Shown one piece after another: positions 35,293 to 43,771 of a stretch of DNA of 64,000 bases. The notes under the pieces are model-generated. The model saw only the letters and a program-made list of their open reading frames with translations, did not search any database and was not told where the DNA came from. Made by a program: the position numbers and the translations under genes. Origin of the DNA: a virus; IMG/VR virus record IMGVR_UViG_3300024260_000006, positions 1 through 64,000 of that record, one strand, 5' to 3'. Positions within the stretch are counted from its first letter, which is position 1, and each line of letters starts with the position of its first letter.

Positions 35293-35682
35293 TTACGACA
35301 TAACAACTGTTATATCATATTTATCTAATGGATCATCAAGTGTGCCTGCACCAGCGGCTGTCATTACACCTTTTATCTTATCAGGTCTACCTCGTTTATT
35401 TGTAAGCTCTATCTCAAAGAACCAACGTTTTCTTTCCATTGGCATTGTATTGTCGTGCTTATGATTACCATAATAGGAATCTGTTATACTATAATCTAAT
35501 CCTAATGTTGAGAATTTATCAAATACTTTATGAATTCCTTGCCATGCATTGTCTCTAAAAAAGCCTTTAGTTATTGGGCCAATTTGTTTATATATTTGAT
35601 TTACTAATGTTCTCTTTATAACACCATCAGTATTAAGAGTCTCATTGATAACATTTTCTGCTAATATTGTTTTGAGTTTCAT
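35293..35682 (-). CDS. accessory protein with variant N-terminal leader
   Basis: 129 residues. The leader MKLKTILAENVINETLN differs from the common tag but holds L-A-E and I-N-E sites. The remainder has RKRWFFEIELTNKRGRPDKIKGVMTAAGAGT, a beta-rich core. It sits in line with tagged genes and so probably shares their fate. Confidence 0.65.
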   Translation of the reverse strand: MKLKTILAENVINETLNTDGVIKRTLVNQIYKQIGPITKGFFRDNAWQGIHKVFDKFSTLGLDYSITDSYYGNHKHDNTMPMERKRWFFEIELTNKRGRPDKIKGVMTAAGAGTLDDPLDKYDITVVMS

Positions 35683-35688
35683 AATATT

Positions 35689-36057
35689 TTACTCTGCTAC
35701 CCAACCACCAATAGCATATCCAAACGGCTTACCATTTGATACTATACGTACAGCCAAAGCAGGCCCATATTTTTCAGAATTATTCGTTATATAATCGAAT
35801 GCTTTTTTTCTGTCTTGTTTTGAATCTGAAAATGTTTTACCATATACAATTTCTATTCCATCAAAACTAGTCCAATTAGCACCATATGGATTTTTACCAT
35901 ATTGTTTAGCATCTTTTTTTTGCATAGTCTTAAACCATTTTTCTATTTTTGCTTCACTATTAGCATTTACAAACTGACCTAATTGTGTTGCACCTTCATT
36001 CAACTTCTGAATTTCTTCTTTGATGATTTCTCTTAATTTTGATTCTGTAAGTTTCAT
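35689..36057 (-). CDS. tagged accessory protein
   Basis: 122 residues. Tag 1-21 (REIIKEEIQKLNE), then GATQLGQFVNANSEAKIEKWFKTM and a domain ending LAVRIVSNGKPFGYAIGGWVAE. Its ATG overlaps the stop of the M15-peptidase remnant upstream. Unknown function. Confidence 0.72.
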   Translation of the reverse strand: MKLTESKLREIIKEEIQKLNEGATQLGQFVNANSEAKIEKWFKTMQKKDAKQYGKNPYGANWTSFDGIEIVYGKTFSDSKQDRKKAFDYITNNSEKYGPALAVRIVSNGKPFGYAIGGWVAE

Positions 36058-36240
36058 ATTATTACATTTCCTTTCAAAATATCACCTCTTTTAAAATGAT
36101 AATATTTTGTTATTAACTTCTTACTACCCATTGGTAATATCTTTTTGGCTACGGACACCTTATTTCGATTAATACCATTTCGTTTATAAGATATATGAAT
36201 CCATCCACTCTTTGTTGTAGAATCATAAAACTCTAATATT
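36054..36240 (-). pseudogene. truncated duplicate of the M15 peptidase C-terminus
   Basis: The minus-strand frame here reads SGWIHISYKRNGINRNKVS followed by AKKILPMGSKKLITKYYHFKR, nearly identical to the last 60 residues of the peptidase at 36684-37226. Nucleotide identity is also high. It has a stop shortly upstream and no usable start, so it is an untranslated remnant of a partial duplication lying 0.6 kb from its parent. Confidence 0.8.
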
Positions 36241-36586
36241 ATTTATATTTCTTTTCATATATTTTTTTCAATTCAAGCCACATGTTTTTATATTTGCTTG
36301 GTATTTTATCTACTGTAAAATGCCTTGAAAAACTTTTACCTGATGCTCCACTTACATAATTTGGTCCAGTGTAATACTCCATACCCTCATTGCCAATATC
36401 TTTACCCTTTATATTAATATAATATGTTATCTTTGCATCTGAGTTTATATAACCCTCAAGTATATCAACACTAGGGTTATGCTTTTTATGTGAATTAAAA
36501 TTCAGTTTAATAAATGAATTAGCTTCATTCAATTTTTGAATTTCTTCTTTGATGATCTTTCTTAATTTTGATTCTGTTAATTTCAT
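36239..36586 (-). CDS. tagged accessory protein inserted between peptidase copies
   Basis: 115 residues from the MKLTE start (36586); MNN could be added from 36595. After the tag: ANSFIKLNFNSHKKHNP and a domain with YTGPNYVSGASGKSFSRHFT. It separates the intact peptidase gene from its 3' duplicate, suggesting it arrived with the rearrangement. Confidence 0.72.
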   Translation of the reverse strand: MKLTESKLRKIIKEEIQKLNEANSFIKLNFNSHKKHNPSVDILEGYINSDAKITYYINIKGKDIGNEGMEYYTGPNYVSGASGKSFSRHFTVDKIPSKYKNMWLELKKIYEKKYK

Positions 36587-36591
36587 ATTAT

Positions 36592-36684
36592 TCATACTTT
36601 CTTTTTAAATCTAGTTACATTTCGTCTATCAACATATTCTTTATATTTTATTGGGTCTTTTAATGTATATACATAGTAATTCAT
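36592..36684 (-). CDS. 30-residue ORF resembling a GIY-YIG start
   Basis: MNYYVYTLKDPIKYKEYVDR and ten more residues. The first dozen resemble the YYVYILKDP opening of GIY-YIG homing endonucleases, but nothing of the domain follows. Its ATG overlaps the peptidase stop (TAATG), so it could be translated by coupling. It may be a remnant of a mobile endonuclease. Confidence 0.35.
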   Translation of the reverse strand: MNYYVYTLKDPIKYKEYVDRRNVTRFKKKV

Positions 36685-37226
36685 TACAGTATTATCTTTC
36701 CCTTTAAAATGTCACTTCTCTTAAAGTGATAATATTTTGTTATTAACTTCTTACTACCCATTGGCAATATCTTTTTGGCTATTGATACTTTATTTCGATT
36801 AATACCATTTCGTTTATAAGATATGTGTATCCATCCTTCTCTACCATCCTCTGATACAAATTCTGATATTATTTGATCAAAATCAATGTCACTGAATATT
36901 GTCCATTTGAACACATCATTTACATCAATTCCTTTAACTTTAAAATCAGCAGCCTCACCAAACTTGTGTTGTGATTTCGTATTCGTGCTCCCTACTCGAA
37001 TATTAAGAGCATTGTTCCGATAACCACTTAATACTTTAATATAATGTTTATTCCACGGTCTTTTGTAATTTGATCTGATACGCTCTAATACACATTTGCA
37101 TAATGTAGTGAAGTTAACTATATATTCATCTACTGGTATATTATCGATACCAAATCTGGTAGCAGTATCACTTCGGACCATTTCATAGTATTTAAAATTT
37201 GGTGTAAGTTGCTGATTTAAATTCAT
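36684..37226 (-). CDS. peptidase M15-like (D-Ala-D-Ala carboxypeptidase type)
   Basis: 180 residues. YIKVLSGYRNNALNIRVGST, SQHKFGEAADFKVKGID (His and Asp zinc ligands) and GWIHISYKRN (second His) are the M15 family motifs. It should cut peptide cross-links in peptidoglycan, either as endolysin or as a virion-associated entry enzyme. No signal peptide and no separate wall-binding domain were seen. The C-terminal 60 residues were duplicated downstream. Confidence 0.85.
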   Translation of the reverse strand: MNLNQQLTPNFKYYEMVRSDTATRFGIDNIPVDEYIVNFTTLCKCVLERIRSNYKRPWNKHYIKVLSGYRNNALNIRVGSTNTKSQHKFGEAADFKVKGIDVNDVFKWTIFSDIDFDQIISEFVSEDGREGWIHISYKRNGINRNKVSIAKKILPMGSKKLITKYYHFKRSDILKGKIIL

Positions 37227-37248
37227 TGTTCTAACTCATTTACCTAAT

Positions 37249-37797
37249 CTAATCCAATTCAAATATCACTGGAACTTCTGGTGTACCTTTTATCATATTA
37301 GCTTTGGTTAATAATATTTCAGTACGTAGATCATATACTTTATTTTCTTTAGCACTGTAATATTTAAATTTGAATGTTCTCATGTACCACAATTCATGTG
37401 AATATGCAGTTATCATAAATAATTTATCACCAGTTGGTGGGAATAACTTCCATGTCTCAAAACCACGATTTTCATCATTAATGAATGCACCGATTAAATC
37501 ACCGTCACCAACATCAACATCTTTAAGATATCCTGTTATGCTATGAGTATATTCATATTTATGCATATTAAAATTATCGAAATTATGTGTTGGTGCTTCT
37601 GGTGTTATTACCTCCTCTACATCCGTTTTTGGGTTATCAACAAATGATAAATCTTTTTTTGATCTTGAATCATCAGATATTAATTCTTCATGTGCTTTTT
37701 TCTTAGCATCAATGATATTATCTTTTAACGTTTTTGGTGCATCAGTTGCTTTAGTTTCAGCTGATGCTTTTTTGTTCTTCTTTGTTTGTCTTGCCAT
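37249..37797 (-). CDS. hypothetical structural-region protein
   Basis: 182 residues. A Lys/Ala/Asp-rich disordered first 75 residues precede a compact domain: VDVGDGDLIGAFINDENRGFETWK, FMITAYSHELWYMRTFKFKYYSAKENKVYDL. The G-D-x-I-x-A-F-x-x-x-x-R-G pattern followed by F-K-x-Y-x-A is found in beta-sandwich modules of surface proteins. A virion or fibre-associated role is a guess. Confidence 0.55.
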   Translation of the reverse strand: MARQTKKNKKASAETKATDAPKTLKDNIIDAKKKAHEELISDDSRSKKDLSFVDNPKTDVEEVITPEAPTHNFDNFNMHKYEYTHSITGYLKDVDVGDGDLIGAFINDENRGFETWKLFPPTGDKLFMITAYSHELWYMRTFKFKYYSAKENKVYDLRTEILLTKANMIKGTPEVPVIFELD

Positions 37798-37813
37798 ATT
37801 ATGACCCTTTATT

Positions 37814-38086
37814 TTAACTTATTTTAATTTTATCTTTTCGTTTTGATTTTTTCTGCAATTCAGATAATAGTTCTTCTAGAATTTCAACTTTTGCATCTTT
37901 TGTATTCCAACCTTCATCAGTGTTTTTTGCATTTTCCATTTCTGAATAATTATCAAACGATGCCTTTTCCCATTTCATATATTCCGATACAATACTGTTC
38001 CAATTAAACGAAATATTATAGAAATATTCCTCATTCAATAATTCTTCTTTGATGATCTGTCTTAGTTTTGTTTCTGTAAGTTTCAT
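37814..38086 (-). CDS. tagged accessory protein (LLNE subtype)
   Basis: 90 residues. Short tag MKLTETKLRQIIKEELLNE (1-19), then an aromatic-rich stretch EYFYNISFNWNSIVSEYMKW and charged helices. Unknown function. Confidence 0.7.
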   Translation of the reverse strand: MKLTETKLRQIIKEELLNEEYFYNISFNWNSIVSEYMKWEKASFDNYSEMENAKNTDEGWNTKDAKVEILEELLSELQKKSKRKDKIKIS

Positions 38087-38099
38087 TGTTCAACTCCTA

Positions 38100-38438
38100 T
38101 TAAATATAATCAAATATTTTCGTTATAACATCAGTACCAGTTTTATCTGTAATCTTTTTATTATCATGAAATTTTCTTATAAAAGCCTTATTTACCTGCA
38201 CAGCGTCATATCTATTTATTTTATGTTTTGAATGTATCTTTTTAGTGGCAGTATTAACAACCTTCTGTATAGATTTAAGTACTTCTGAATTAATCAATTC
38301 AAATAACTCATCAGCCGCCTCTTCAACAGTATCTTCCATGTCTCTATCTGCTAAATATTTTCCTGCATCAGTTTGTTTAGCTTCATTCAATAATTCTTCT
38401 TTGATGATATTTCTTAGTTTTGTTTTTGTAATTTTCAT
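38100..38438 (-). CDS. tagged accessory protein (LLNE subtype), helical
   Basis: 112 residues. Tag MKITKTKLRNIIKEELLNE, the nearest relative of the adjacent gene's tag. The remainder is helical (VEEAADELFELINSEVLKSIQKVV) and ends in KITDKTGTDVITKIFDYI. Unknown function. Confidence 0.7.
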   Translation of the reverse strand: MKITKTKLRNIIKEELLNEAKQTDAGKYLADRDMEDTVEEAADELFELINSEVLKSIQKVVNTATKKIHSKHKINRYDAVQVNKAFIRKFHDNKKITDKTGTDVITKIFDYI

Positions 38439-38466
38439 TGTTTGCTCCTAGAAATTTAATTTTTGA

Positions 38467-38766
38467 TTACGATAATCGTTTAATATCCTTGTTAATCCAA
38501 GCCAATCTAAACTCAGCATCTTTTATCACCCCTTGATATTCCACTTTTTCCCATTTTTCTATATCTGATTGTTTCATTGCCTTTAAAGAATATTTAATCA
38601 CCCCTTGTAGTTGACTTGCCTCTTTTTTACGCATATTCAATATATGATTAGTAATACTACCTTTCATTGTTTCAAGTTCTACAATAGATTGTTTACCACC
38701 ACCTTCATTCAACTTTTGAATTTCTTCTTTGATGATTTCTCTTAGTTTTGATTCTGTTAATTTCAT
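38467..38766 (-). CDS. tagged accessory protein, helical
   Basis: 99 residues. After tag and GGG linker, the domain is two or three amphipathic helices (LETMKGSITNHILNMRKKE, YSLKAMKQSDIEKW). Lies just after the tail tube gene. Unknown function. Confidence 0.7.
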   Translation of the reverse strand: MKLTESKLREIIKEEIQKLNEGGGKQSIVELETMKGSITNHILNMRKKEASQLQGVIKYSLKAMKQSDIEKWEKVEYQGVIKDAEFRLAWINKDIKRLS

Positions 38767-38780
38767 TGTTCAACTCCTAA

Positions 38781-39269
38781 TCAATACGTTAAATTCGCAT
38801 AATCGTACCGAAGCGACATCTCAATTTCTACTGGATCACTTGAATCTAATGATAAATCACCAAAATTACAATCTTGAATCCATGCACCTTTGAATGTCCA
38901 CTCTTCAACTTTATCTCCTGGAGGACCAATCAACAATAATGAAATATCTTTCTTGTAGAAATCACTGTATCCATCTCTACCAGTTGATGATTCATGATGT
39001 AATTTTATCCAATCCATAACAGATGCGGCTGCTGATGGTTCAATTGCTTCATATAAAGTAACTGAAATAGGTTGCCATTCAATCTTACCTTTAACATATC
39101 GTTTGATATTCATGTGATTAATTACAACTTCTTCAAAATTAAATGAAGGTCTTGCAACACCCTTAACTAAATATGATGGTATTCCATCAATTTGTAAAAC
39201 AAATCTATTCTGTAATTTTGGTTCAAATGGTGTGTAAAACATCTCATTTGCACTTAATATATCAGCCAT
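38781..39269 (-). CDS. 19: tail tube protein (gp19)
   Basis: 162 residues (T4 gp19 163). It has FEPKLQNRFVLQIDGIPSYLVKGVARPSF, then INHMNIKRYVKGKIEWQPISVTLYEAIEPSAA and WIQDCNFGDLSLDSSDPVEIEMSLRYDYA, the gp19 fold signature. It polymerises as the inner tube through which DNA passes. It follows the sheath gene, as in T4. Confidence 0.95.
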   Translation of the reverse strand: MADILSANEMFYTPFEPKLQNRFVLQIDGIPSYLVKGVARPSFNFEEVVINHMNIKRYVKGKIEWQPISVTLYEAIEPSAAASVMDWIKLHHESSTGRDGYSDFYKKDISLLLIGPPGDKVEEWTFKGAWIQDCNFGDLSLDSSDPVEIEMSLRYDYANLTY

Positions 39270-39312
39270 TATTTTTCTCCGTTTATATTATATATTTTCA
39301 TGTTATTATTCA

Positions 39313-41109
39313 TTATGAATCAAAATTCGCCCCTGTAGGTTCAACACTGAAATCTAACAAAATGAATTCAATTGATCGTGTTGGATTTAATACCACTTGA
39401 CCATATAATATGTTTCTATCTTGTAATTCTGGTGGATTGTTCGTATCATCCATAATTACTCTAAACTCATTTAATCCTTCATTAGCTTTGATTTGCTCTA
39501 AGAATGGATTAACAATATTTAAAAATCTATTTCGTGTAGCTATTGAATTTGGTTCAAACTCAATTGTTCTACTCACATTTGTAATAAACTTCTTAACAAA
39601 TATCAATAATCGTCTTACATTGATTCTATCTAAAGCTGATGCTTTTTTCTGTAATGTTTTTTGACCCCAAACAGAAATCCCTTGTCCTGGGAATGATGCA
39701 ATAGGATTAACATTAGCATCATATAAATCATCTCTATTTGACTGTCGTAGTTTTCTTTCAATACCAACTACATCTAATCCACCTCTATTCAGTCCACCTG
39801 GTACAAACCAAGGATGAGCAATCTTATCATTGAATGCAAATACTCCTGGAATAACTACTGATGCTGGTACATTGACATTTTTTCCCAATGCATTATCAGC
39901 AATTTTAAGCCAAGGCCAATACATAGCAGTATAACTACTATTTCTAGTAGCGGCTTCAGTTGTTACAGTTGTAATTGAACTATTATGAATAACAGGATCA
40001 ACCAATAAGAAACAATCACCTCTACCTTCTACCATTTCAATCGCTTTTGTAACGACTGCATTATGATTGGCTTCACCATCAATAAGTCCAGGTATCATTA
40101 ATAAATTAATATTATATTCATCTGAATTTGCTAACATATATATAGCATCTTCGTATGATGTTTTACCATTATCTCCTGTACCCATATCAAATCCTTGAGT
40201 ATTTGTTGAATTAATATTTTCATAGAAATTATTAGATGATGCTGTGAATGTAAATCCACCTGGTGCAACTGTTGTTCCACAATATCCATTCGTTCCACCT
40301 GCAAACGAACCACTACCAACATTTGGCAATGATGCTGATAATGAAGCTAGTCTAACATTACCATTTTCATCTAAATAATCAATTGTAGTTTTAACACCTG
40401 ATACCCATACATATTTAGAACTATTTGCATATGATCCAGTGTATGTTAAATAAACATCAGTAGTTCCAGAACCACCAATTGTAGCATCTTGATCACCAAT
40501 TATTTTAGAAATATAGTTATTAGAATTTGGGTCTAATGTTAAATTACTCCATGATTCTAAAATTTGTTTTCTATTATTTCTATCATCACCTTTTCTAATC
40601 AATAATGAGAATGTACCTTTACTGTTGTTTCTGTTAGATATTTCCCATTGAATATTATGTGCAGAACCAGAATCCAATAAATTGTCAGTTTTTAATGATG
40701 AGCTACTATTCATAATAGCACCATCTGATATGGTATTCAATGTAAATGATGCACTAGTTATGTTTTGATAGGCGGCTCCCACTGTACTTCCATTTATTGG
40801 TACTCTAGCTGTTGCCCCTGTATATGAACCAGCCAATGTTCTTATTACCGTTAATTTTCCACTATGTTTTAGATAATGTTCTGCTGTATGTGATGTTAAA
40901 AATTGGTAATATCCACTACCACTTTTGAATGTATCACCGAATATTTGAACAAATTCGCCATATGAACTTACATTGATAGGAACCATTGCTGGTCCTTTTA
41001 CTGTAGGTCCTATAATAGCCGCACCAACAGCAATTGGAGCTGATGGGATGTACGATTTATCGATTTCATTAATAAATACCCCTGGTGATAATACTTTTTC
41101 TGTTGACAT
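39313..41109 (-). CDS. 18: contractile tail sheath protein (gp18)
   Basis: 598 residues (T4 gp18 659). N-terminal SPGVFINEIDKSYIPSAPIAVGAAIIGPTVKGPA and VRTLAG are sheath hallmarks. The C-terminal part carries GISVWGQKTLQKKASALDRINVRRLLIFVKKFI and the sheath handshake region VVLNPTRSIEFILLDFSVEPTGA. The central 130-330 region is a variable, protease-resistant-type insertion domain. It has its own promoter-like site. Confidence 0.95.
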   Translation of the reverse strand: MSTEKVLSPGVFINEIDKSYIPSAPIAVGAAIIGPTVKGPAMVPINVSSYGEFVQIFGDTFKSGSGYYQFLTSHTAEHYLKHSGKLTVIRTLAGSYTGATARVPINGSTVGAAYQNITSASFTLNTISDGAIMNSSSSLKTDNLLDSGSAHNIQWEISNRNNSKGTFSLLIRKGDDRNNRKQILESWSNLTLDPNSNNYISKIIGDQDATIGGSGTTDVYLTYTGSYANSSKYVWVSGVKTTIDYLDENGNVRLASLSASLPNVGSGSFAGGTNGYCGTTVAPGGFTFTASSNNFYENINSTNTQGFDMGTGDNGKTSYEDAIYMLANSDEYNINLLMIPGLIDGEANHNAVVTKAIEMVEGRGDCFLLVDPVIHNSSITTVTTEAATRNSSYTAMYWPWLKIADNALGKNVNVPASVVIPGVFAFNDKIAHPWFVPGGLNRGGLDVVGIERKLRQSNRDDLYDANVNPIASFPGQGISVWGQKTLQKKASALDRINVRRLLIFVKKFITNVSRTIEFEPNSIATRNRFLNIVNPFLEQIKANEGLNEFRVIMDDTNNPPELQDRNILYGQVVLNPTRSIEFILLDFSVEPTGANFDS

Positions 41110-41150
41110 TTTATGTTCTCCGTTAAGAATAAAAATTCATTATATTAATA

Positions 41151-41173
41151 AATATAGTGTTACTTCATTTAAA
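41151..41173 (-). promoter_or_regulatory. promoter-like element GAAGTAACAC-TATATTTATTAATATA before the sheath gene
   Basis: Minus-strand TATATT (41151-41156) followed by TATTAATATA, preceded by GAAGT. No good -35 box at 17 bases. The shared GAAGT-TATATTTATT motif suggests a late-type promoter class. It lies about 40 bases from the sheath ATG, with GGAG directly before the start. Confidence 0.45.
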
Positions 41174-41181
41174 CAATAAAT

Positions 41182-41481
41182 TTATTTTGTTTTTTTAATA
41201 AATTCTTGAGTTTCTAATCTTATTTCACCTTCACCGTATTTATTTAAAATCTCTTGTGTTAAGGCTGATTGATTTTCCCTTATTAACATAAGTTCTGTTG
41301 TTAATTTATTCTTTTTATCGTCTAAATCTAACTTTTGAACTTCTAGTTGACCTAATGCAAGTGTTATGTTTTGAATTGCATTAAGTGATTCTGTTAATTT
41401 TGTTGTGTACACCTCGTTCATTTTAACTGTATTTGTGTTTTCTTGAACTTCTGTGTTTTCTATTTTTTCGTTTTTTGGCAT
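41182..41481 (-). CDS. small coiled-coil protein upstream of the sheath gene
   Basis: 99 residues. A continuous heptad-like helix runs from about 30 to 90 (LNAIQNITLALGQLEVQKLDLDDKKNKL). It lies between gp15-like and sheath genes. Possibly a virion or assembly protein. Confidence 0.55.
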   Translation of the reverse strand: MPKNEKIENTEVQENTNTVKMNEVYTTKLTESLNAIQNITLALGQLEVQKLDLDDKKNKLTTELMLIRENQSALTQEILNKYGEGEIRLETQEFIKKTK

Positions 41482-41504
41482 GTTGACCTCTTATTTTATT
41501 TTAT

Positions 41505-42338
41505 TTATATTACTGTTTCACTACCAAACACAACTTTTCGTGTTGTTGTATTTGACTTTATTTGCGAAATTTTCTTTGTTATATCTGAGTTTATATACTC
41601 AGGCAATAAATATGCATTTACTGTTACTGTAAATGTTGACTTTATTAATCGTTCTTCTCCAGCACTTATTGAGTTATCATTAGATATACTATCTACTACA
41701 CTTAAAAATTTATGTGCAGTGTTATAACCCCAATATTTATTGCTCTGTTCAATGAATGCTTCTTGTATGATATTCATCTGTTCTATATATGCAGTCCATA
41801 CCATAAAATCATATGGTATTGTAACATAATCTGGAACTGATGTCACTATCATCTTTTTAACTGGTTTTTCATCATACAGTTGTGAGAATCTTGTATATCT
41901 ATTATCAAATGCTTTTGATGTTGATCTCACTACAGTTGTTCCATATTTTCGATGTATATCATGTTCATATCCATATGGTGATAGATCATTCTTCTCAATG
42001 CTGTTTCTTTTAAATGTAATAAATGGTGGTTGTATTGTACCATTTTTGTCTTTTAAAACACCATTACGTCTAGCCTCTACCCAACGCTCTCTATCACTAT
42101 AAAACGTCGGTATTGGTACTGTTTTGTTCGCCTCAGGTACATGTATAGCCATGACTTCATTGATGTGTCCTAGTATAGTTTCATCAATATCTTGTAATGT
42201 TATTGCATAGTCACCTTTTACATTTACATTCTGTTGTCCACGTATTTCTTTAGTTGTATTCTTAGTGGATACTTGATCAGCTCTATTAATGTTAGATTTG
42301 TTATGTGTTTTTTTATGTGTTATATTTTTTACAGCCAT
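41505..42338 (-). CDS. tail terminator / sheath stabiliser-like (gp15 type)
   Basis: 277 residues (T4 gp15 272). An N-terminal basic disordered part is followed by IPTFYSDRERWVEARRNG, TFKRNSIEKNDLSPYG and MIVTSVPDYVTIPYDFMVWTAYIEQMNIIQEAF, like the gp15 core in which a typical P-x-x-x-x-Y-x-x-x-F-T-x-Y-x-x-x-M stretch occurs. Neighbours (gp14-like, gp13-like, sheath) support it. gp3 is the alternative. Confidence 0.5.
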   Translation of the reverse strand: MAVKNITHKKTHNKSNINRADQVSTKNTTKEIRGQQNVNVKGDYAITLQDIDETILGHINEVMAIHVPEANKTVPIPTFYSDRERWVEARRNGVLKDKNGTIQPPFITFKRNSIEKNDLSPYGYEHDIHRKYGTTVVRSTSKAFDNRYTRFSQLYDEKPVKKMIVTSVPDYVTIPYDFMVWTAYIEQMNIIQEAFIEQSNKYWGYNTAHKFLSVVDSISNDNSISAGEERLIKSTFTVTVNAYLLPEYINSDITKKISQIKSNTTTRKVVFGSETVI

Positions 42339-42346
42339 TTTATTTC

Positions 42347-42973
42347 TTAATTAAATTTATCAGCGGCTTCCAACTGTTTTATTTGTACTTCAATATCATG
42401 TAAGTATTTTTTATTGAATTTTAACATTTCTTTCGTTTTACCACCTTTATTTCCACTTAAATCTTTGATGGATTTTTCAAGTTTTGTTTTCATCTCATTT
42501 GCCACTCGTAATGCAACTGTCACTTCATCATATAATATTTCATTAACCGCATTATTATTATCTTCTTGTTCTGTTATTATTAAGTCATTCAATTTTGTAA
42601 TTCGGGTTTTCTTTATTACTAATCCTTCTGTCACCAATTCAGATTTCTTTTTCTGTTCCATTCCTTTGATGAGCTTTGCAACAAGTTTACCATTAACATC
42701 ATCATACATTTCATGTGATCTACCAACCTGACCAGTAAATTTTTTACCATTAGTCCTATCGAATTGTACCGTGCCATTTGGAGTTTCTAATTCAAATTCA
42801 CCAAATCCCATATGTTTTAATTCTGAATTTGGTAAAATACGTTGACAAAAATTTACAAAGCTACTATCAACATACCACTTTTTCCCATATTTAAAATGAT
42901 GTCCTCCACCTTCATTTAACTTTTGAATTTCTTCTTTAATTATCTCTCTTAATTTTGTTTCTGTAAGTTTCAT
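42347..42973 (-). CDS. tagged accessory protein, long helical tail
   Basis: 208 residues from the ATG at 42973; an 8-residue longer reading from 42997 exists. Tag 1-21, GGG linker, then KYGKKWYVDSSFVNFCQRIL and a C-terminal coiled-coil (VALRVANEMKTKLEKSIKDL). Further E-rich sites (VTEG, ITEQ) could be cut by the prohead protease. The gene interrupts the neck-protein block. Confidence 0.7.
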   Translation of the reverse strand: MKLTETKLREIIKEEIQKLNEGGGHHFKYGKKWYVDSSFVNFCQRILPNSELKHMGFGEFELETPNGTVQFDRTNGKKFTGQVGRSHEMYDDVNGKLVAKLIKGMEQKKKSELVTEGLVIKKTRITKLNDLIITEQEDNNNAVNEILYDEVTVALRVANEMKTKLEKSIKDLSGNKGGKTKEMLKFNKKYLHDIEVQIKQLEAADKFN

Positions 42974-42977
42974 ATTC

Positions 42978-43445
42978 TTATTCAGTTCTTTCTTCAATTT
43001 GTAATGACGCTATTCTAACTCGATGTGCCAATACTTTAATTTGATGTTTATAGTCATAATGACCAGCAATCAATTGTGGTTCTGTTACTGATCCTATTTC
43101 AAAATAAAAATTATTCCATTCTATAATATCACCAATTTCTGGTATGAAGTTGGCATTTGATAATGCTTCTCTGTGAAAGAGTGCTTCAATATTTGTATTC
43201 AAATCTGATCCAACTTCTGTACTATCTACTTCTGGTGCCTCGTATTTAATAAGACAATTTATTCTAAATGCTTTATTATAATATTTAACTTGTGATTCAC
43301 CATATAAATTTGTATTTGTATCATTAATAAGAATCTTATAAATATCAATAAATTGCCCCACCATGTCATCGATAAGTTCCTCATTAATGGAATCAAACAT
43401 GTAGATTTCTTTTGGTGATGTAAAAAATGGTTTTTCAATTGGCAT
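42978..43445 (-). CDS. 14: neck protein, gp14-like
   Basis: 155 residues from ATG 43445; a GTG at 43463 would add 6 residues and overlap the previous gene. IDIYKILINDTNTNLYGESQVKYYNKAFRINCLIKY, then EIGDIIEWNNFYFEIGSVTEPQLIAGHYDYKHQIKVLAHRVR, resembles head-completion (gp14 type) proteins of marine T4 relatives, which are shorter than T4's 256. It links head and tail. Confidence 0.6.
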   Translation of the reverse strand: MPIEKPFFTSPKEIYMFDSINEELIDDMVGQFIDIYKILINDTNTNLYGESQVKYYNKAFRINCLIKYEAPEVDSTEVGSDLNTNIEALFHREALSNANFIPEIGDIIEWNNFYFEIGSVTEPQLIAGHYDYKHQIKVLAHRVRIASLQIEERTE

Positions 43446-43446
43446 A

Positions 43447-43698
43447 TTAATACGATTTAACACCTCTAATTATACGTGATACCTCACTGACAGACTTTTG
43501 TGCGTTTTTTATTGCAGTATTGAATTTTTTACGCTCCCCATCTGATATATTAGTTGGTGGTACTATGTCCTCTAATTTTCCATAAATTTCACCCAATTCT
43601 TTCATTCCAGATTTCAATCGTAATTTTGGAATTATCTCATTCAACTTTTCAAGTTCTTCTTTGATTATCTCTTTTAATTTTGATTCTGTTAGTTTCAT
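43447..43698 (-). CDS. tagged accessory protein
   Basis: 83 residues. Tag variant MKLTESKLKEIIKEELEKLNE, then a basic helical domain (IIPKLRLKSGMKELGEIYGKL). Lies between neck genes gp13- and gp14-like. Unknown function. Confidence 0.7.
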   Translation of the reverse strand: MKLTESKLKEIIKEELEKLNEIIPKLRLKSGMKELGEIYGKLEDIVPPTNISDGERKKFNTAIKNAQKSVSEVSRIIRGVKSY

Positions 43699-43771
43699 TT
43701 TTTGTTCTCCTAAACTCGAATTCTTTCAAGTTTCAAATTATGCAATTCTGCTATATTATTATTATCTATCA

